Shown: one piece after another, positions 1 through 7,881 of the stretch
Layout: each line of letters begins with the position of its first letter
How positions within the stretch are numbered: the stretch's first letter is position 1
Origin: JBNGOQ01 sp050589645
Lineage (GTDB): Bacteria; Bacteroidota; Bacteroidia; Flavobacteriales; Flavobacteriaceae
Length of the DNA stretch: 64,000 nucleotides
Assembly: GCF_050589645.1 (NCBI RefSeq)
Contig: NZ_JBNGOQ010000003.1
Location: 558,001 to 622,000 of the forward strand
Reading direction: 5' to 3'
Notes under the pieces: model-generated
Seen by the model: only the letters and a program-made list of their open reading frames with translations
Told to the model about the DNA's origin: nothing
Database searches by the model: none
Position numbers and translations under genes: made by a program

Positions 1-29
1 ATAGTGTCGCTTATTTAATTAGTATCTCC

Positions 30-938
30 CTAATTTACAAAACCAAATTCAAACACGGTATGATTGTAATAGGTTTCTCCAGGATTCAAAATGCTCGATG
101 GAAAAAGGGGTTGGTTAGGTGCGTCCGGATAGTTTTGTGCCTCGAAACAAATGGCGGCAAAATGGGGTGGCGTATATACGACCATGGCCGGCTGATTGGT
201 GGTCACCTTCATGAGGATGCCCGATAGGGTAGAGTAGATCCGGGCGACCTCCCTGCCCAGATCCCTGATAATAAAAGGCATGTCCAAACATCCTTGCGTT
301 ATGTTTTTTTCCGACATAAAATCATAGTCGGAATGTGCAACAGGGAGACGTTGGCCCGTGGGAATCATGTTGTCCTGGATTTCCAGACGATGGGAAAGGT
401 TTAGGCGCAACCGGTGATGGCCCAATTGGTCCGAAGTATCCAAATGAAAATAGGAGTGGTTGGTTAAATTTACCACGGTGGGTTCATCCGTCTGGGCCAC
501 ATGGATGATATGTAGTGCCGGCCCCACCAGTTTGTAGGTGACCGTTGCGTTGAGGTTCCCCGGATACCCTTCTTCCAAGTGCGGACTCTTGTAGCCCAAT
601 TTTACATATGGATCCGGACCGTGATGCTCCTCAAGGACCTTCCAGTACTTTTTTCCAAAACCTTCCTTGCCACCGTGCAGGTGAACCCCTTGTTCCGTAT
701 AGAGGGAATAGGTTTTGTTGTTGAGTACAAATCCCTGATTGGATATCCTACCGGCATAGCGCCCAACGCAAGCACCTAAAAATACGTCATCTTCCAAATA
801 CGCCATGGGATCTTCCAAACCTACCACCACATTGGTGGGTGTGCCCTTTTTGTCCTTAACCAGTATTTTTTGGATAATAGCCCCATAATCAAGTACCTCC
901 AGGCGTATATCGTCATTTTTAATCGTAATTTGGTTCAA
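30..938 (-). CDS. galM: Aldose 1-epimerase (mutarotase)
   Basis: The enzyme interconverts alpha and beta anomers of free hexoses such as glucose and galactose. The 302-residue length fits the family. Visible family features are the YAGR motif near residue 61, a histidine-containing HLHGG motif at residues 86-90, an NHSYFHL motif with His161 (the usual general acid), and a glutamate in a CFEAQN motif near residue 265 (the usual base). No signal peptide is seen, so a cytoplasmic location is likely. The frame opens with TTG at 938 (codons for NQITI follow); no ATG lies upstream in frame before the divergent sigma factor promoter region, so TTG is the best start. It is divergently transcribed from the ECF sigma operon and has no sugar-utilisation neighbours within the window. 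Confidence 0.93.
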   Translation of the reverse strand: MNQITIKNDDIRLEVLDYGAIIQKILVKDKKGTPTNVVVGLEDPMAYLEDDVFLGACVGRYAGRISNQGFVLNNKTYSLYTEQGVHLHGGKEGFGKKYWKVLEEHHGPDPYVKLGYKSPHLEEGYPGNLNATVTYKLVGPALHIIHVAQTDEPTVVNLTNHSYFHLDTSDQLGHHRLRLNLSHRLEIQDNMIPTGQRLPVAHSDYDFMSEKNITQGCLDMPFIIRDLGREVARIYSTLSGILMKVTTNQPAMVVYTPPHFAAICFEAQNYPDAPNQPLFPSSILNPGETYYNHTVFEFGFVN

Positions 939-1038
939 GAGGCGAATTTAAGTTGTGCGTAAAATTACTATTTTCTGCAACATCCATATATTCCTATCGT
1001 CCTTTTAATAACAACTGTAACACAACTGGAAACTGACC

Positions 1039-1581
1039 ATGTTTCAAATTGATCTGGTAGCGCAATGCAAAAAGAACGATCGCAGGGCCCAACTAAAGCT
1101 GTATAAGCAATATTGCGAGGGGATGTTCTGTGTTGCCATGCGTTTTTTGAACAATGCCGATGATGCGGAGGACGTCCTGCAGGAATCCTTTATCAAGGCG
1201 TTTCAAAAAATTGATCAATTTAAGGGCGAGGTCACCTTTGGATCGTGGTTAAAAAGGATCGTTATCAACAAGAGCATCGATTTTTTAAAATCGAAAAAGC
1301 AACAGCTGGTATCGTTGGATGAAGGGTATATGCATATTGAGGAAGACGAGGACTGGACGGTAGAGGACGGGATTGGGGTCAAACAGGTAAAACAAGCCAT
1401 AACGGAGTTGCCAGAAAATTACAGGTATGTGGTACAATTGTTTCTGGTGGAGGGGTATGATCATAATGAAATATCCCAAATCCTCAACCTATCGGGTACT
1501 GCGTGCAGAACCAGGTTGTTAAGAGGCAAGGGACGTTTAAGGGAACTTTTAAAAAACAAAAAGTATGTCACAGGATCTTAG
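1039..1581 (+). CDS. ECF-type RNA polymerase sigma factor (sigma-70 family)
   Basis: This 180-residue protein has the two-domain layout of extracytoplasmic function sigma factors. Region 2 covers about residues 40-88, with the DDAEDVLQESF and GSWLKRI motifs that bind core polymerase and the -10 element. Region 4 covers about residues 122-172, with a helix-turn-helix (YDHNEISQILNLSG). It directs RNA polymerase to a dedicated promoter set, probably for the envelope. Its stop overlaps the next gene by 17 bp, and that gene in turn overlaps the third, so the three form a translationally coupled operon. The second gene encodes a single-span membrane protein that could act as an anti-sigma factor. 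The class assignment is secure; the signal sensed is unknown. Confidence 0.93.
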   Translation: MFQIDLVAQCKKNDRRAQLKLYKQYCEGMFCVAMRFLNNADDAEDVLQESFIKAFQKIDQFKGEVTFGSWLKRIVINKSIDFLKSKKQQLVSLDEGYMHIEEDEDWTVEDGIGVKQVKQAITELPENYRYVVQLFLVEGYDHNEISQILNLSGTACRTRLLRGKGRLRELLKNKKYVTGS

Positions 1582-2152
1582 GGACATGTTCCGAAAGGAC
1601 AAAAAGGAAGAGGTTTTTCCCATGAAGGAAGGACATGAAAAGCGGTTTTTGGATCGTTTGGAGGAAGAACTACCACAAGCGCGTAAGGCGCGGTATCTAA
1701 CGCTTAAGATTGCAGCCTCGGTACTGCTGTTGGTCAGCCTCGGATTTTTCACCTATAATCGATACGCAGCTGGAGACACGATTAAGACCAAAATAGTAGA
1801 TCGCGACAAGGGTGTGGTGGAGGAAAAAGGTATTTCCCTGGGCGATCTTTCGCCAGACCTGAAGAAGGTGGAAAATTACTATGTGGCCAACATTAATCTG
1901 GAGCTTTCGCAATTAGAGGTTTCCCAGAACAACAAAGGTCTGGTAGACAGTTTTATGGAACGCCTGGCAGAGCTTAATGCCGAATATCAAAAGTTGAATA
2001 CAGAATTGAATGAAATAGGGCCCAACGACCAGACCATTACGGCATTGGTCAAAAATCTACAGTTACGGTTACAGTTGTTACAACGATTAAGAGATAAGTT
2101 AAACGAATTAAAATCATCAAAAAATGAACAAGTTGTCACAAATACCATTTAA
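1565..2152 (+). CDS. Single-span membrane protein, putative anti-sigma factor
   Basis: I do not recognise a named domain in this 195-residue protein. It has a short charged N-terminal part (about 45 residues), one hydrophobic segment at about residues 46-67 (LTLKIAASVLLLVSLGFF), and a C-terminal region predicted to be helical and probably periplasmic (repeated LELSQLEVSQ, LAELNAEYQKL, LQLRLQLLQRL patterns). That topology, plus the 17 bp overlap with the upstream ECF sigma gene and 29 bp overlap with the downstream secreted protein gene, fits an anti-sigma factor whose N-terminal cytoplasmic tail holds the sigma factor. It lacks an obvious zinc-binding HxxxCxxC motif of the ZAS type, so the role is inferred from context. 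Confidence 0.8.
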   Translation: MSQDLRDMFRKDKKEEVFPMKEGHEKRFLDRLEEELPQARKARYLTLKIAASVLLLVSLGFFTYNRYAAGDTIKTKIVDRDKGVVEEKGISLGDLSPDLKKVENYYVANINLELSQLEVSQNNKGLVDSFMERLAELNAEYQKLNTELNEIGPNDQTITALVKNLQLRLQLLQRLRDKLNELKSSKNEQVVTNTI

Positions 2153-3566
2153 AATTATTGCCCTGCTGTTTTCCCTGGGTTTATTAGGGGCGTACGGACA
2201 GCAGAAAAAAACGTACAAAGAGACGTTTAACGTGGGCAAGGATGCCGTTTTGGACATCAATACAAGTCATGCGGACATTGAGTTCGAGACCTGGGATAAA
2301 GATCAAGTCCAGATCGAAGCGATTATTGAGCTGGAGGGAGCTTCCAAAGAGGAGGCGGCAGCTTATTTTGAAAAGAACGGGATCGAAATAATGGGGAATA
2401 GCAAGGAAATTGAAGTCCGTACCCGAAGGCAGAGTTCCTGGCAGTTTGCCCATGGGGATTTTGACAATCTTCACTTTGAAATTCCTGAAATCCCTGATTT
2501 GGAACCCTTGTTCTTGGACCTTCGAATTCCGGATATACAAGTCATCCCCGATATTCCTCCCATACTACCACTTCCCATGCAAAGCTTTGATTACAGTAGG
2601 TATCAAAAAGAAGGCGAAAAATACCTGAAAGAGTGGAAGAAGGAATTTGATGAAAACTTTGACGAAGAATACAAACAACGATTTGAAGAATGGAGCGAGC
2701 GGGTGCAGGCCAGAGCTGAGGAACGTGCGGAACGTTTGGAACGAAGGGAAGAGGAACGCCGAGAACGCTTAAAAGAGCGAGAGGAAGAGTTGAAAGAACG
2801 GAAGGCCCAAATGGAGGAGCGCAAGAAACTGATTCAGGAACGAAAAGAAGAACTGGAAGAACGGAAAAAATCCCTCGACAAACGCTCCGTCATCATCTCT
2901 AGGGACGGGGATACGCCCAACGTATTCTATTGGTCGTCGGATGGGGAAAACAAAAACTACAAGGTAAAAAAGACCATTAAGATAAAAATGCCCAAGTCGG
3001 TGAAACTAAAAATGAACGTTCGCCATGGGGAGGTAAAATTGGCCGAAAACGCTAGGAACATCAAAGCAAGCTTGTCTTATGCAAGCTTGCTGGCCAGCAC
3101 TATTGATGGAGAGCAGACCATTATAAATGCATCCTATTCACCGGTATCGGTACAACGATGGAACTACGGACAACTTAAAACGGACTATTCGGATAGGGTT
3201 AATCTGAAGGAGGTGCGGAATTTACGCCTAAGTTCGATCTCTTCGGATGTTACCATTGATCGTTTGCTGAAAAGCGCCTATGTGAGAAATAATTTAGGGG
3301 CGCTCAAAATAAATTCGGTGTCGGAAAACTTTACGGATATGGATATTACGGTGCAGAACGGGGAGCTTATTTGTGTGCTTCCCGAAACACCCTTTGCAAT
3401 TTATGTACGCGGCACCTCCTCAGAGTTCATAGGACCTACAAGTCTTATTCTGGACACCAGCGAGGACCGTAATACCGTTTTGCGAAAGGGATATCACATC
3501 AATAAGAACACAGGTAGGTCTATCGTGATTAACTCCAAATACAGCGACGTTGTCCTAGAACGCTGA
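2124..3566 (+). CDS. Secreted DUF4097-like protein with IP-rich linker and long charged helix
   Basis: The 480-residue protein has a signal peptide (about residues 1-25, ending near AYGQQ). Residues 30-105 and 275-480 have the beta-rich pattern of DUF4097 family adhesin-like proteins (for example VKLKMNVRHGEVKLAENA and SSDVTIDRL). Between them lie two unusual stretches: an isoleucine/proline-rich section at about residues 119-151 (IPEIPDL, IPDIQVIPDIPPILP) and a nearly uninterrupted Glu/Arg/Lys helix at about residues 160-255 (EERAERLERREEERRERLKE). The helix looks like a single alpha-helix or coiled coil. It is the last gene of the ECF operon, overlapping the previous gene by 29 bp, so it may be both a target and part of a sensing system. 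Its stop TGA abuts the stop of the convergent gene in a shared TGATCA. Confidence 0.85.
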   Translation: MNKLSQIPFKIIALLFSLGLLGAYGQQKKTYKETFNVGKDAVLDINTSHADIEFETWDKDQVQIEAIIELEGASKEEAAAYFEKNGIEIMGNSKEIEVRTRRQSSWQFAHGDFDNLHFEIPEIPDLEPLFLDLRIPDIQVIPDIPPILPLPMQSFDYSRYQKEGEKYLKEWKKEFDENFDEEYKQRFEEWSERVQARAEERAERLERREEERRERLKEREEELKERKAQMEERKKLIQERKEELEERKKSLDKRSVIISRDGDTPNVFYWSSDGENKNYKVKKTIKIKMPKSVKLKMNVRHGEVKLAENARNIKASLSYASLLASTIDGEQTIINASYSPVSVQRWNYGQLKTDYSDRVNLKEVRNLRLSSISSDVTIDRLLKSAYVRNNLGALKINSVSENFTDMDITVQNGELICVLPETPFAIYVRGTSSEFIGPTSLILDTSEDRNTVLRKGYHINKNTGRSIVINSKYSDVVLER

Positions 3567-4298
3567 TCAGTTGTCCTGTAACACCAAAGTCCCAAAGATA
3601 TCCGCATTGATCCACCCTTGGTTTTTATCCTCTCCTGGTACAAAAACAGAACCGATAAAATTTTCCCTTTCCAAACTGCCATCATTGTCACAATAAGCTA
3701 GGGCAAAGCCCACCTTTTTATTGTTGATCAAAGTCTTTGCACTGTTTTTTGCACCATCCAAATATGTATCAGGATACAGTTTTATGGCAATTTCCCAAAC
3801 GGTCGTACCGTCCTCGGTGATTTTCTCGGAGGTCACATGCTCGTTGTACAACCGAGCTTCCTTGTCGGGTGCCAAATCCACCACATTGCCGTCCAGGGCT
3901 ATGTGATAGGCAAAAGCATTGTGACTAAATTGATGAAGCCCCCCGGAATTGTCCTCGTCAACGAAAACTTCCAGACAATCATCGTCCCACCACAGTTTTA
4001 GCGGGTCCTTGTATTGATCGTAGAGCACATCATCGGTAACTTCCACCAGTAGGTAAAGGGCGTCCTTGTCCCAACTGAGTTTGTACCTACCGTTAAAGTC
4101 TTCGTGGGAGTAGGCATTGCCTAGCCAATTCTGGTCCAGCGGATGCCATTGGGCCATATTCCAGCAGTTATCGGTAGCTCTTCCATCCACTACCGGACTT
4201 TTTACCGCCTTTTTTACTTCAATGATCTGGTGGTCTTTCTTTTTGGGGCTATTGCAGGCTAAAAAGAAAAATATCAGGGGTATATATATATTTTTCAT
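3567..4298 (-). CDS. Lipoprotein with family 9-like carbohydrate-binding domain
   Basis: The 243-residue protein starts with a lipoprotein signal (hydrophobic stretch then Cys15 in FFLACNS). The rest resembles the CBM9-like domain found alone or fused to glycoside hydrolases: an opening VVDGRATDNCWNMAQW segment at about residues 35-52, then LSWDKDALYLLVEVTD and WWDDDCLEVFVDEDN, typical strands of this beta-sandwich. It probably sits on the envelope and binds a sugar or polysaccharide, or a degraded relative of such a ligand. No glycoside hydrolase or SusC/SusD pair is near, so no substrate can be named. It lies 37 bp downstream of msrA on the same strand and may share its transcript. Confidence 0.85.
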   Translation of the reverse strand: MKNIYIPLIFFFLACNSPKKKDHQIIEVKKAVKSPVVDGRATDNCWNMAQWHPLDQNWLGNAYSHEDFNGRYKLSWDKDALYLLVEVTDDVLYDQYKDPLKLWWDDDCLEVFVDEDNSGGLHQFSHNAFAYHIALDGNVVDLAPDKEARLYNEHVTSEKITEDGTTVWEIAIKLYPDTYLDGAKNSAKTLINNKKVGFALAYCDNDGSLERENFIGSVFVPGEDKNQGWINADIFGTLVLQDN

Positions 4299-4335
4299 AA
4301 GCCTAAAATAATAAATTTAGGTCTTATACTACCCT

Positions 4336-5022
4336 TTAGTGTGCATCTTCCTTCAAATATTCCGGAAAATTTTTCTTGAAACGGTTCAATCTTGGTATGG
4401 AGACGTTTCTTATGTACGAATTATAGGGATTTTTGCGCTCGTAGTCCTGATGGTAGGCCTCCGCTTCATAAAACGCTGTAAAGGCTGCCACTTCCGTAAC
4501 AATAGGACGCCCGTATACCTTGCTTTCCTCTAAGGTTTTTTTATAGTCTTCTATAATCTTCCTTTCCCCATCATTCTTGTAAAATGCAATGGAACGGTAT
4601 TGTGTGCCCCGGTCTGGCCCTTGCCTGTTAAGGCTCGTGGGGTCGTGAGATCCAAAAAACACCTGGACCAAGGCGGTAAAGGAAATTTCCTTTGGATCGT
4701 AGTAAACAACGACGGCTTCGGCGTGGCTGGTGAGCCCCCTGGCTACTTTTTCATAAGTAGGGTCTTTTTCTGTTCCTCCGGCATAGCCCGAAACAACTTC
4801 CTTGACTCCCTTTACACTTTCAAAAATCGCTTCAACACACCAGAAACAACCACTTGCAAAGTATGCCGTTTCATAGGCCTCCAGGTCTTGGGGAGCCATT
4901 TTAATGGGTTCGGCCGCTACCTTTTCCTCGGCCACGACGGTATCCACCTTTTTATTTTTGGACTGGCAGTTGGTAGAGATTAATGCCACCAAGGTCAATA
5001 GGGTCACTTTTAAGACGTTCAT
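4336..5022 (-). CDS. msrA: Peptide-methionine (S)-S-oxide reductase, lipoprotein form
   Basis: MsrA reduces the S epimer of methionine sulfoxide in oxidised proteins. The catalytic motif GCFWC is at residues 58-62, with Cys59 as nucleophile. Other family blocks are VVSGYAGG, TSHAEAV and FFGSHDPTSLNRQGPDRGTQ (split here as FFGSHDPT and GPDRGTQYRS), and the YHQDY motif near residue 197. A hydrophobic N terminus ending near Cys19 (STNCQSK) suggests lipid anchoring and an envelope role in repairing exported proteins. The 228-residue length is the usual MsrA domain plus the leader and linker. No MsrB partner is adjacent. It is divergent from the M23 peptidase gene at 5317. Confidence 0.96.
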   Translation of the reverse strand: MNVLKVTLLTLVALISTNCQSKNKKVDTVVAEEKVAAEPIKMAPQDLEAYETAYFASGCFWCVEAIFESVKGVKEVVSGYAGGTEKDPTYEKVARGLTSHAEAVVVYYDPKEISFTALVQVFFGSHDPTSLNRQGPDRGTQYRSIAFYKNDGERKIIEDYKKTLEESKVYGRPIVTEVAAFTAFYEAEAYHQDYERKNPYNSYIRNVSIPRLNRFKKNFPEYLKEDAH

Positions 5023-5304
5023 CTGTATCTATATTATTTGTTTTATTTGGTATTTGGAACGGTTAGGTGCCCAGTATTACCACTGAACGCCAAATACGGA
5101 ATATGAACTGTTCACTGATAATTTTGAGTTAAGGACCAAGGATTCTAAATCTTAACTTTGGATTTTCCTTGCCCTTTCCGTCCTTCCTCTTTTCATCTTC
5201 TCTTTAGTACATTCAAGATACGAATACTTACAGTGCCAAGGTTAAAAAGTGTTAACAAATTAGGGAATACATCGAAGTGCTTTTTTACCCCTGTAATTCT
5301 GCTG

Positions 5305-5312
5305 TATCTTTG
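5305..5312 (+). promoter_or_regulatory. Bacteroidetes -7 element directly upstream of the M23 gene
   Basis: TATCTTTG matches the TAnnTTTG consensus exactly. It ends 4 bp before the ATG at 5317, so transcription would begin at or very near the start codon and the message could be leaderless. No clear TTG/TTTG -33 element is visible at 19-21 bp spacing; that region is T-rich. Confidence 0.5.
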
Positions 5313-5316
5313 CCCT

Positions 5317-5997
5317 ATGGAGCCCCTCTTACTTTTTTTTAAGAACTTTTCGGTTAAACCTATAGCCATTTTGGACGAGACCATTCCGATCCAAGAATAC
5401 GTTCCCATTGATCTTTCCATAGATAATAACGCTTTGCTCTCCTTTGATATTACCAATCCCAATGCCTGTCAGCAATATATAGATGACGTTTTGAATGAAG
5501 GCCAGGGGTCTGTGGCCTATGGAGGGTATTTGGAGCGCAGGAACCTCTATAACGGCAGGGCCGGTTTCTCGGGTCTCGTGGATGGGCAACGGAACATTCA
5601 TTTGGGTATGGATTTTTGGAGCAAGGCCGGGACAGCGGTACGCGTGCCCATATCGGGCAAGGTGCATAGCTTTAGGAACAACCACAGTGCCGGCGATTAC
5701 GGCCCTACCATCATTCTGGTGCATGAAGTGGAGGGAATCAGATTCCACACCCTTTACGGGCATCTTTCCCTGGCTTCGTTGGAACCGCTCTATGTGGGCA
5801 GGAAATTTTATCAGGGCGATACCCTTGGAACCTTGGGTACTACCGAGATCAATGTGAACTACGCGCCCCATCTTCATTTTCAGATCATTCGCAATTTAGG
5901 GGAATACAAGGGAGACTATCCTGGGGTATGTACTACAAAGGACAAGGAATACTACGCAAAAAACTGTCCGAATCCCAATTTATTGCTGAAAGTATAG
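5317..5997 (+). CDS. M23 family metallopeptidase without visible signal peptide
   Basis: This 226-residue protein ends in an M23 (LytM/lysostaphin-like) domain. The zinc ligands are His and Asp in HLGMDFW, and the HLHFQ motif near the C terminus; a YGHLS motif lies between them. M23 enzymes cut peptide crosslinks in peptidoglycan, but many act as regulators. I chose the ATG at 5317 because the longer frame from 5158 adds 53 residues of low-quality sequence and because a TAnnTTTG element sits just upstream. With this start there is no signal peptide (MEPLLLFFKNFSVKP follows), which is odd for a cell-wall enzyme. It could be cytoplasmic, exported in an unusual way, or the short N-terminal hydrophobic stretch could serve as a poor signal. 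Confidence 0.85.
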   Translation: MEPLLLFFKNFSVKPIAILDETIPIQEYVPIDLSIDNNALLSFDITNPNACQQYIDDVLNEGQGSVAYGGYLERRNLYNGRAGFSGLVDGQRNIHLGMDFWSKAGTAVRVPISGKVHSFRNNHSAGDYGPTIILVHEVEGIRFHTLYGHLSLASLEPLYVGRKFYQGDTLGTLGTTEINVNYAPHLHFQIIRNLGEYKGDYPGVCTTKDKEYYAKNCPNPNLLLKV

Positions 5998-6053
5998 TTC
6001 TATTTCATCGTTTAAAAACATATTCTTTCGGTAAGCGGTTTTCACCCTTCGAA

Positions 6054-6130
6054 ACGTTTATCGGAGATTTTTTGCACTTCATCCAAGTTTTTGTCAGATA
6101 CCGAAAAATAAGGGGTTTTGAGCGATTCAT
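6054..6130 (+). promoter_or_regulatory. Conserved upstream element, copy 1
   Basis: This stretch closely matches 14775-14850. The best core is CACTTCATCC, then TTTTTGTCAGATACCGAAAA, then a G-run and AGCGATT. Both copies end 53-55 bp before the ATG of a small secreted protein gene. The shared sequence and spacing argue for a common promoter or operator rather than coding sequence. Confidence 0.7.
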
Positions 6131-6138
6131 GACCGGGG

Positions 6139-6159
6139 TTAACGCCCATAGGGCGTTAA
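6139..6159 (+). promoter_or_regulatory. Perfect inverted repeat in the leader of the small secreted protein gene
   Basis: TTAACGCCC-ATA-GGGCGTTAA is a perfect 9-bp inverted repeat with a 3-base centre, located 24 bp before the ATG at 6184. It could be an operator or a short hairpin in the 5' leader. It is absent from the second copy at 14.9 kb, and it is not followed by a T-run, so it is not a clear terminator for the upstream M23 gene. Confidence 0.55.
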
Positions 6160-6183
6160 ATTTATATAACAAAACCCCAAGTC

Positions 6184-6420
6184 ATGAAAGCTGTTTTAAC
6201 TTTAATTTTTGTTCTTTTTATCGGAGTAGCTGCCCAGGCCCAAGATGCCAAGGTAGATGTTAAGGTTGACGTTATTGAAATGACAATCGTTACCGATAGC
6301 CAAGAGGAGATTAACTTGGAAACAAAAACTGAAGTGGCTCGTTTGTACAGAAGGGCCAATGCTACGGTAAAGAAAGCTTTGTCCTTTACCACAAAAAGAA
6401 ACAGGGCCAAATTGGCTTAA
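6184..6420 (+). CDS. Small secreted protein, copy 1 (78 aa), unnamed family
   Basis: The protein has a signal peptide (about residues 1-19, MKAVLTLIFVLFIGVAAQAQ) and a mature part of about 58 residues. The mature part starts with an acidic beta-like stretch (DVKVDVIEMTIVTDS) and ends in a strongly basic tail, KKALSFTTKRNRAKLA. The protein at 14906-15163 has the same plan and an almost identical tail, so the two are paralogues. I know similar short proteins occur in flavobacteria without assigned function. Its own promoter region carries the element shared with copy 2. A secreted structural, signalling or antimicrobial role is possible, but nothing in the sequence decides it. Confidence 0.85.
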   Translation: MKAVLTLIFVLFIGVAAQAQDAKVDVKVDVIEMTIVTDSQEEINLETKTEVARLYRRANATVKKALSFTTKRNRAKLA

Positions 6421-6429
6421 TCCCAGGGA

Positions 6430-7116
6430 TTACTCTTGCACAACTTCCCCAAGCACTTTCCATACATTTCTGGCCACTAGAATATGCCCTTCGGCCGTAG
6501 GATGTATACCGTCTTCCAAGTTCAGTTCAGGAATACCGGCTACACCATCCAAAAGAAAGGGGATAAGTGGAACATCGTTCTTCTCTGAGAGTTCTGGGAA
6601 TATCCTCCGGAATTCGGTCGTATACGCCTGTCCCATATTGGGAGGAATCTGCATCCCTACCAGTACAATCTTTATTTCCGGACTTTTCTCCCGTACTGCA
6701 TCTATGATTGCCTGTAAATTGGTACGGGTTTCCGTAAGGGGAATACCGCGAAGGCCATCATTGGCTCCCAATTCCAGTACAAAAACATCTGCTTTTTGGC
6801 CCAATACCCAATCTAACCGATTTCTGCCACTGGCGGTAGTTTCCCCACTTAGCCCGGAGTTTACCACGGTATAGGGCAATTGCAGGGAATCTAATGTCGA
6901 CTGGATTACTGCGGGAAAGGCTTCCTCCGGGTCTAAACCATACCCTGCGGTAAGGCTGTCTCCAAAGAAAAGGATGACCTTATCACCCGTTTTGACGGTT
7001 GGTTCTTCGCTAAATTTCTCGGTGGATTCCTCCGCTGCTTTTTTTGTAGCACTGTCCCCGCAGGAAAATAGGAGCAAAAACACTAAAAAATAACGAAACT
7101 TTAAGAAGGTGCGCAT
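6430..7116 (-). CDS. tesA: SGNH-hydrolase lipoprotein, TesA-like arylesterase/lysophospholipase
   Basis: This 228-residue protein belongs to the GDSL/SGNH esterases. Block I is FFGDSLTAGYG with nucleophile Ser54; block III is the GANDG motif near residue 118; block V is DGIHPTAEGH near residue 208, which supplies the Asp and His. Cys19 (LLLFSCGDS) marks a lipoprotein signal, so the enzyme is anchored in the envelope. E. coli TesA hydrolyses acyl-CoA, lysophospholipids and esters. The gene is divergent from an ABC transporter pair at 7192-10430, the same arrangement as tesA and ybbA-ybbP in E. coli, which supports the assignment. Confidence 0.92.
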   Translation of the reverse strand: MRTFLKFRYFLVFLLLFSCGDSATKKAAEESTEKFSEEPTVKTGDKVILFFGDSLTAGYGLDPEEAFPAVIQSTLDSLQLPYTVVNSGLSGETTASGRNRLDWVLGQKADVFVLELGANDGLRGIPLTETRTNLQAIIDAVREKSPEIKIVLVGMQIPPNMGQAYTTEFRRIFPELSEKNDVPLIPFLLDGVAGIPELNLEDGIHPTAEGHILVARNVWKVLGEVVQE

Positions 7117-7191
7117 GGTATTAGGGTCTAAAAATCAAAATCATTTGTTTATTTTGCTTCTTTCGAAAGAAGAAGTCACAACACAGTTGCT

Positions 7192-7881
7192 ATGCCAAAG
7201 ATATTAAACGTACACCATCTAGAGAAAACTTATACCAGCGGTTCCAAAAAATTGACCGTGCTAGACGATATTTCCTTTGCGATAGAAGCTGGGGATACTT
7301 TTTCCATCGTAGGACCTTCGGGCAGTGGAAAGACTACACTCTTGGGTCTTTGCGCGGGTCTGGACCAACCCGATTCGGGCTATGTAGAACTCTGCGGGAC
7401 ACGCCTTGATACCCTGAACGAAGATCAACGCGCCCAGTTGCGGAACAGGGAAGTGGGTTTTATTTTTCAAAACTTCCAGTTATTGCCCACCCTTACCGCC
7501 TTGGAGAATGTAAGTGTACCCTTGGAACTGCAGGGCGCCAAAAACGCGAATGCGAACAGCAAGGACCTCCTCGACAAGGTTGGACTCACTGATCGCATGC
7601 ATCATTACCCCTCGCAACTTTCTGGCGGGGAGCAGCAGCGAGTGGCTTTGGCCAGGGCCTTTTCGAATACCCCGTCCATTCTCTTTGCCGATGAGCCTAC
7701 GGGCAACCTGGACGAAGAAACCGGGGAAAAAGTGGTACAGCTGTTGTTCGACCTAAATCAGGAAGCGGGTACTACCTTGGTCATCGTTTCCCATGACTTG
7801 GAGCTGGCACGCCGAACACAGCACATTCTGCGTTTAAAGGGTGGAAAAATTATGGCAAACGAAAGTACTCTGGTAAGGTGA
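7192..7881 (+). CDS. ABC transporter ATP-binding protein, YbbA/LolD type
   Basis: The 229-residue ATPase has Walker A GPSGSGKTT at residues 41-49, signature LSGGEQQRVALARA near residue 142, and Walker B LFADEPTGNLD near residue 163, followed by the switch histidine in VSHD. These features are typical of the MacB/LolD subgroup, which drives mechanotransmission or lipid and lipoprotein extraction instead of solute transport. It is followed at once by its permease: the TGA stop at 7879-7881 overlaps a GTG start at 7878. The pair with divergent tesA matches the YbbA/YbbP arrangement of proteobacteria. Confidence 0.95.
   Translation: MPKILNVHHLEKTYTSGSKKLTVLDDISFAIEAGDTFSIVGPSGSGKTTLLGLCAGLDQPDSGYVELCGTRLDTLNEDQRAQLRNREVGFIFQNFQLLPTLTALENVSVPLELQGAKNANANSKDLLDKVGLTDRMHHYPSQLSGGEQQRVALARAFSNTPSILFADEPTGNLDEETGEKVVQLLFDLNQEAGTTLVIVSHDLELARRTQHILRLKGGKIMANESTLVR

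Noticed and set aside
5158..5316. 53-residue N-terminal extension of the M23 gene
   Set aside because: The extension is not protein-like and lies upstream of a good -7 element.
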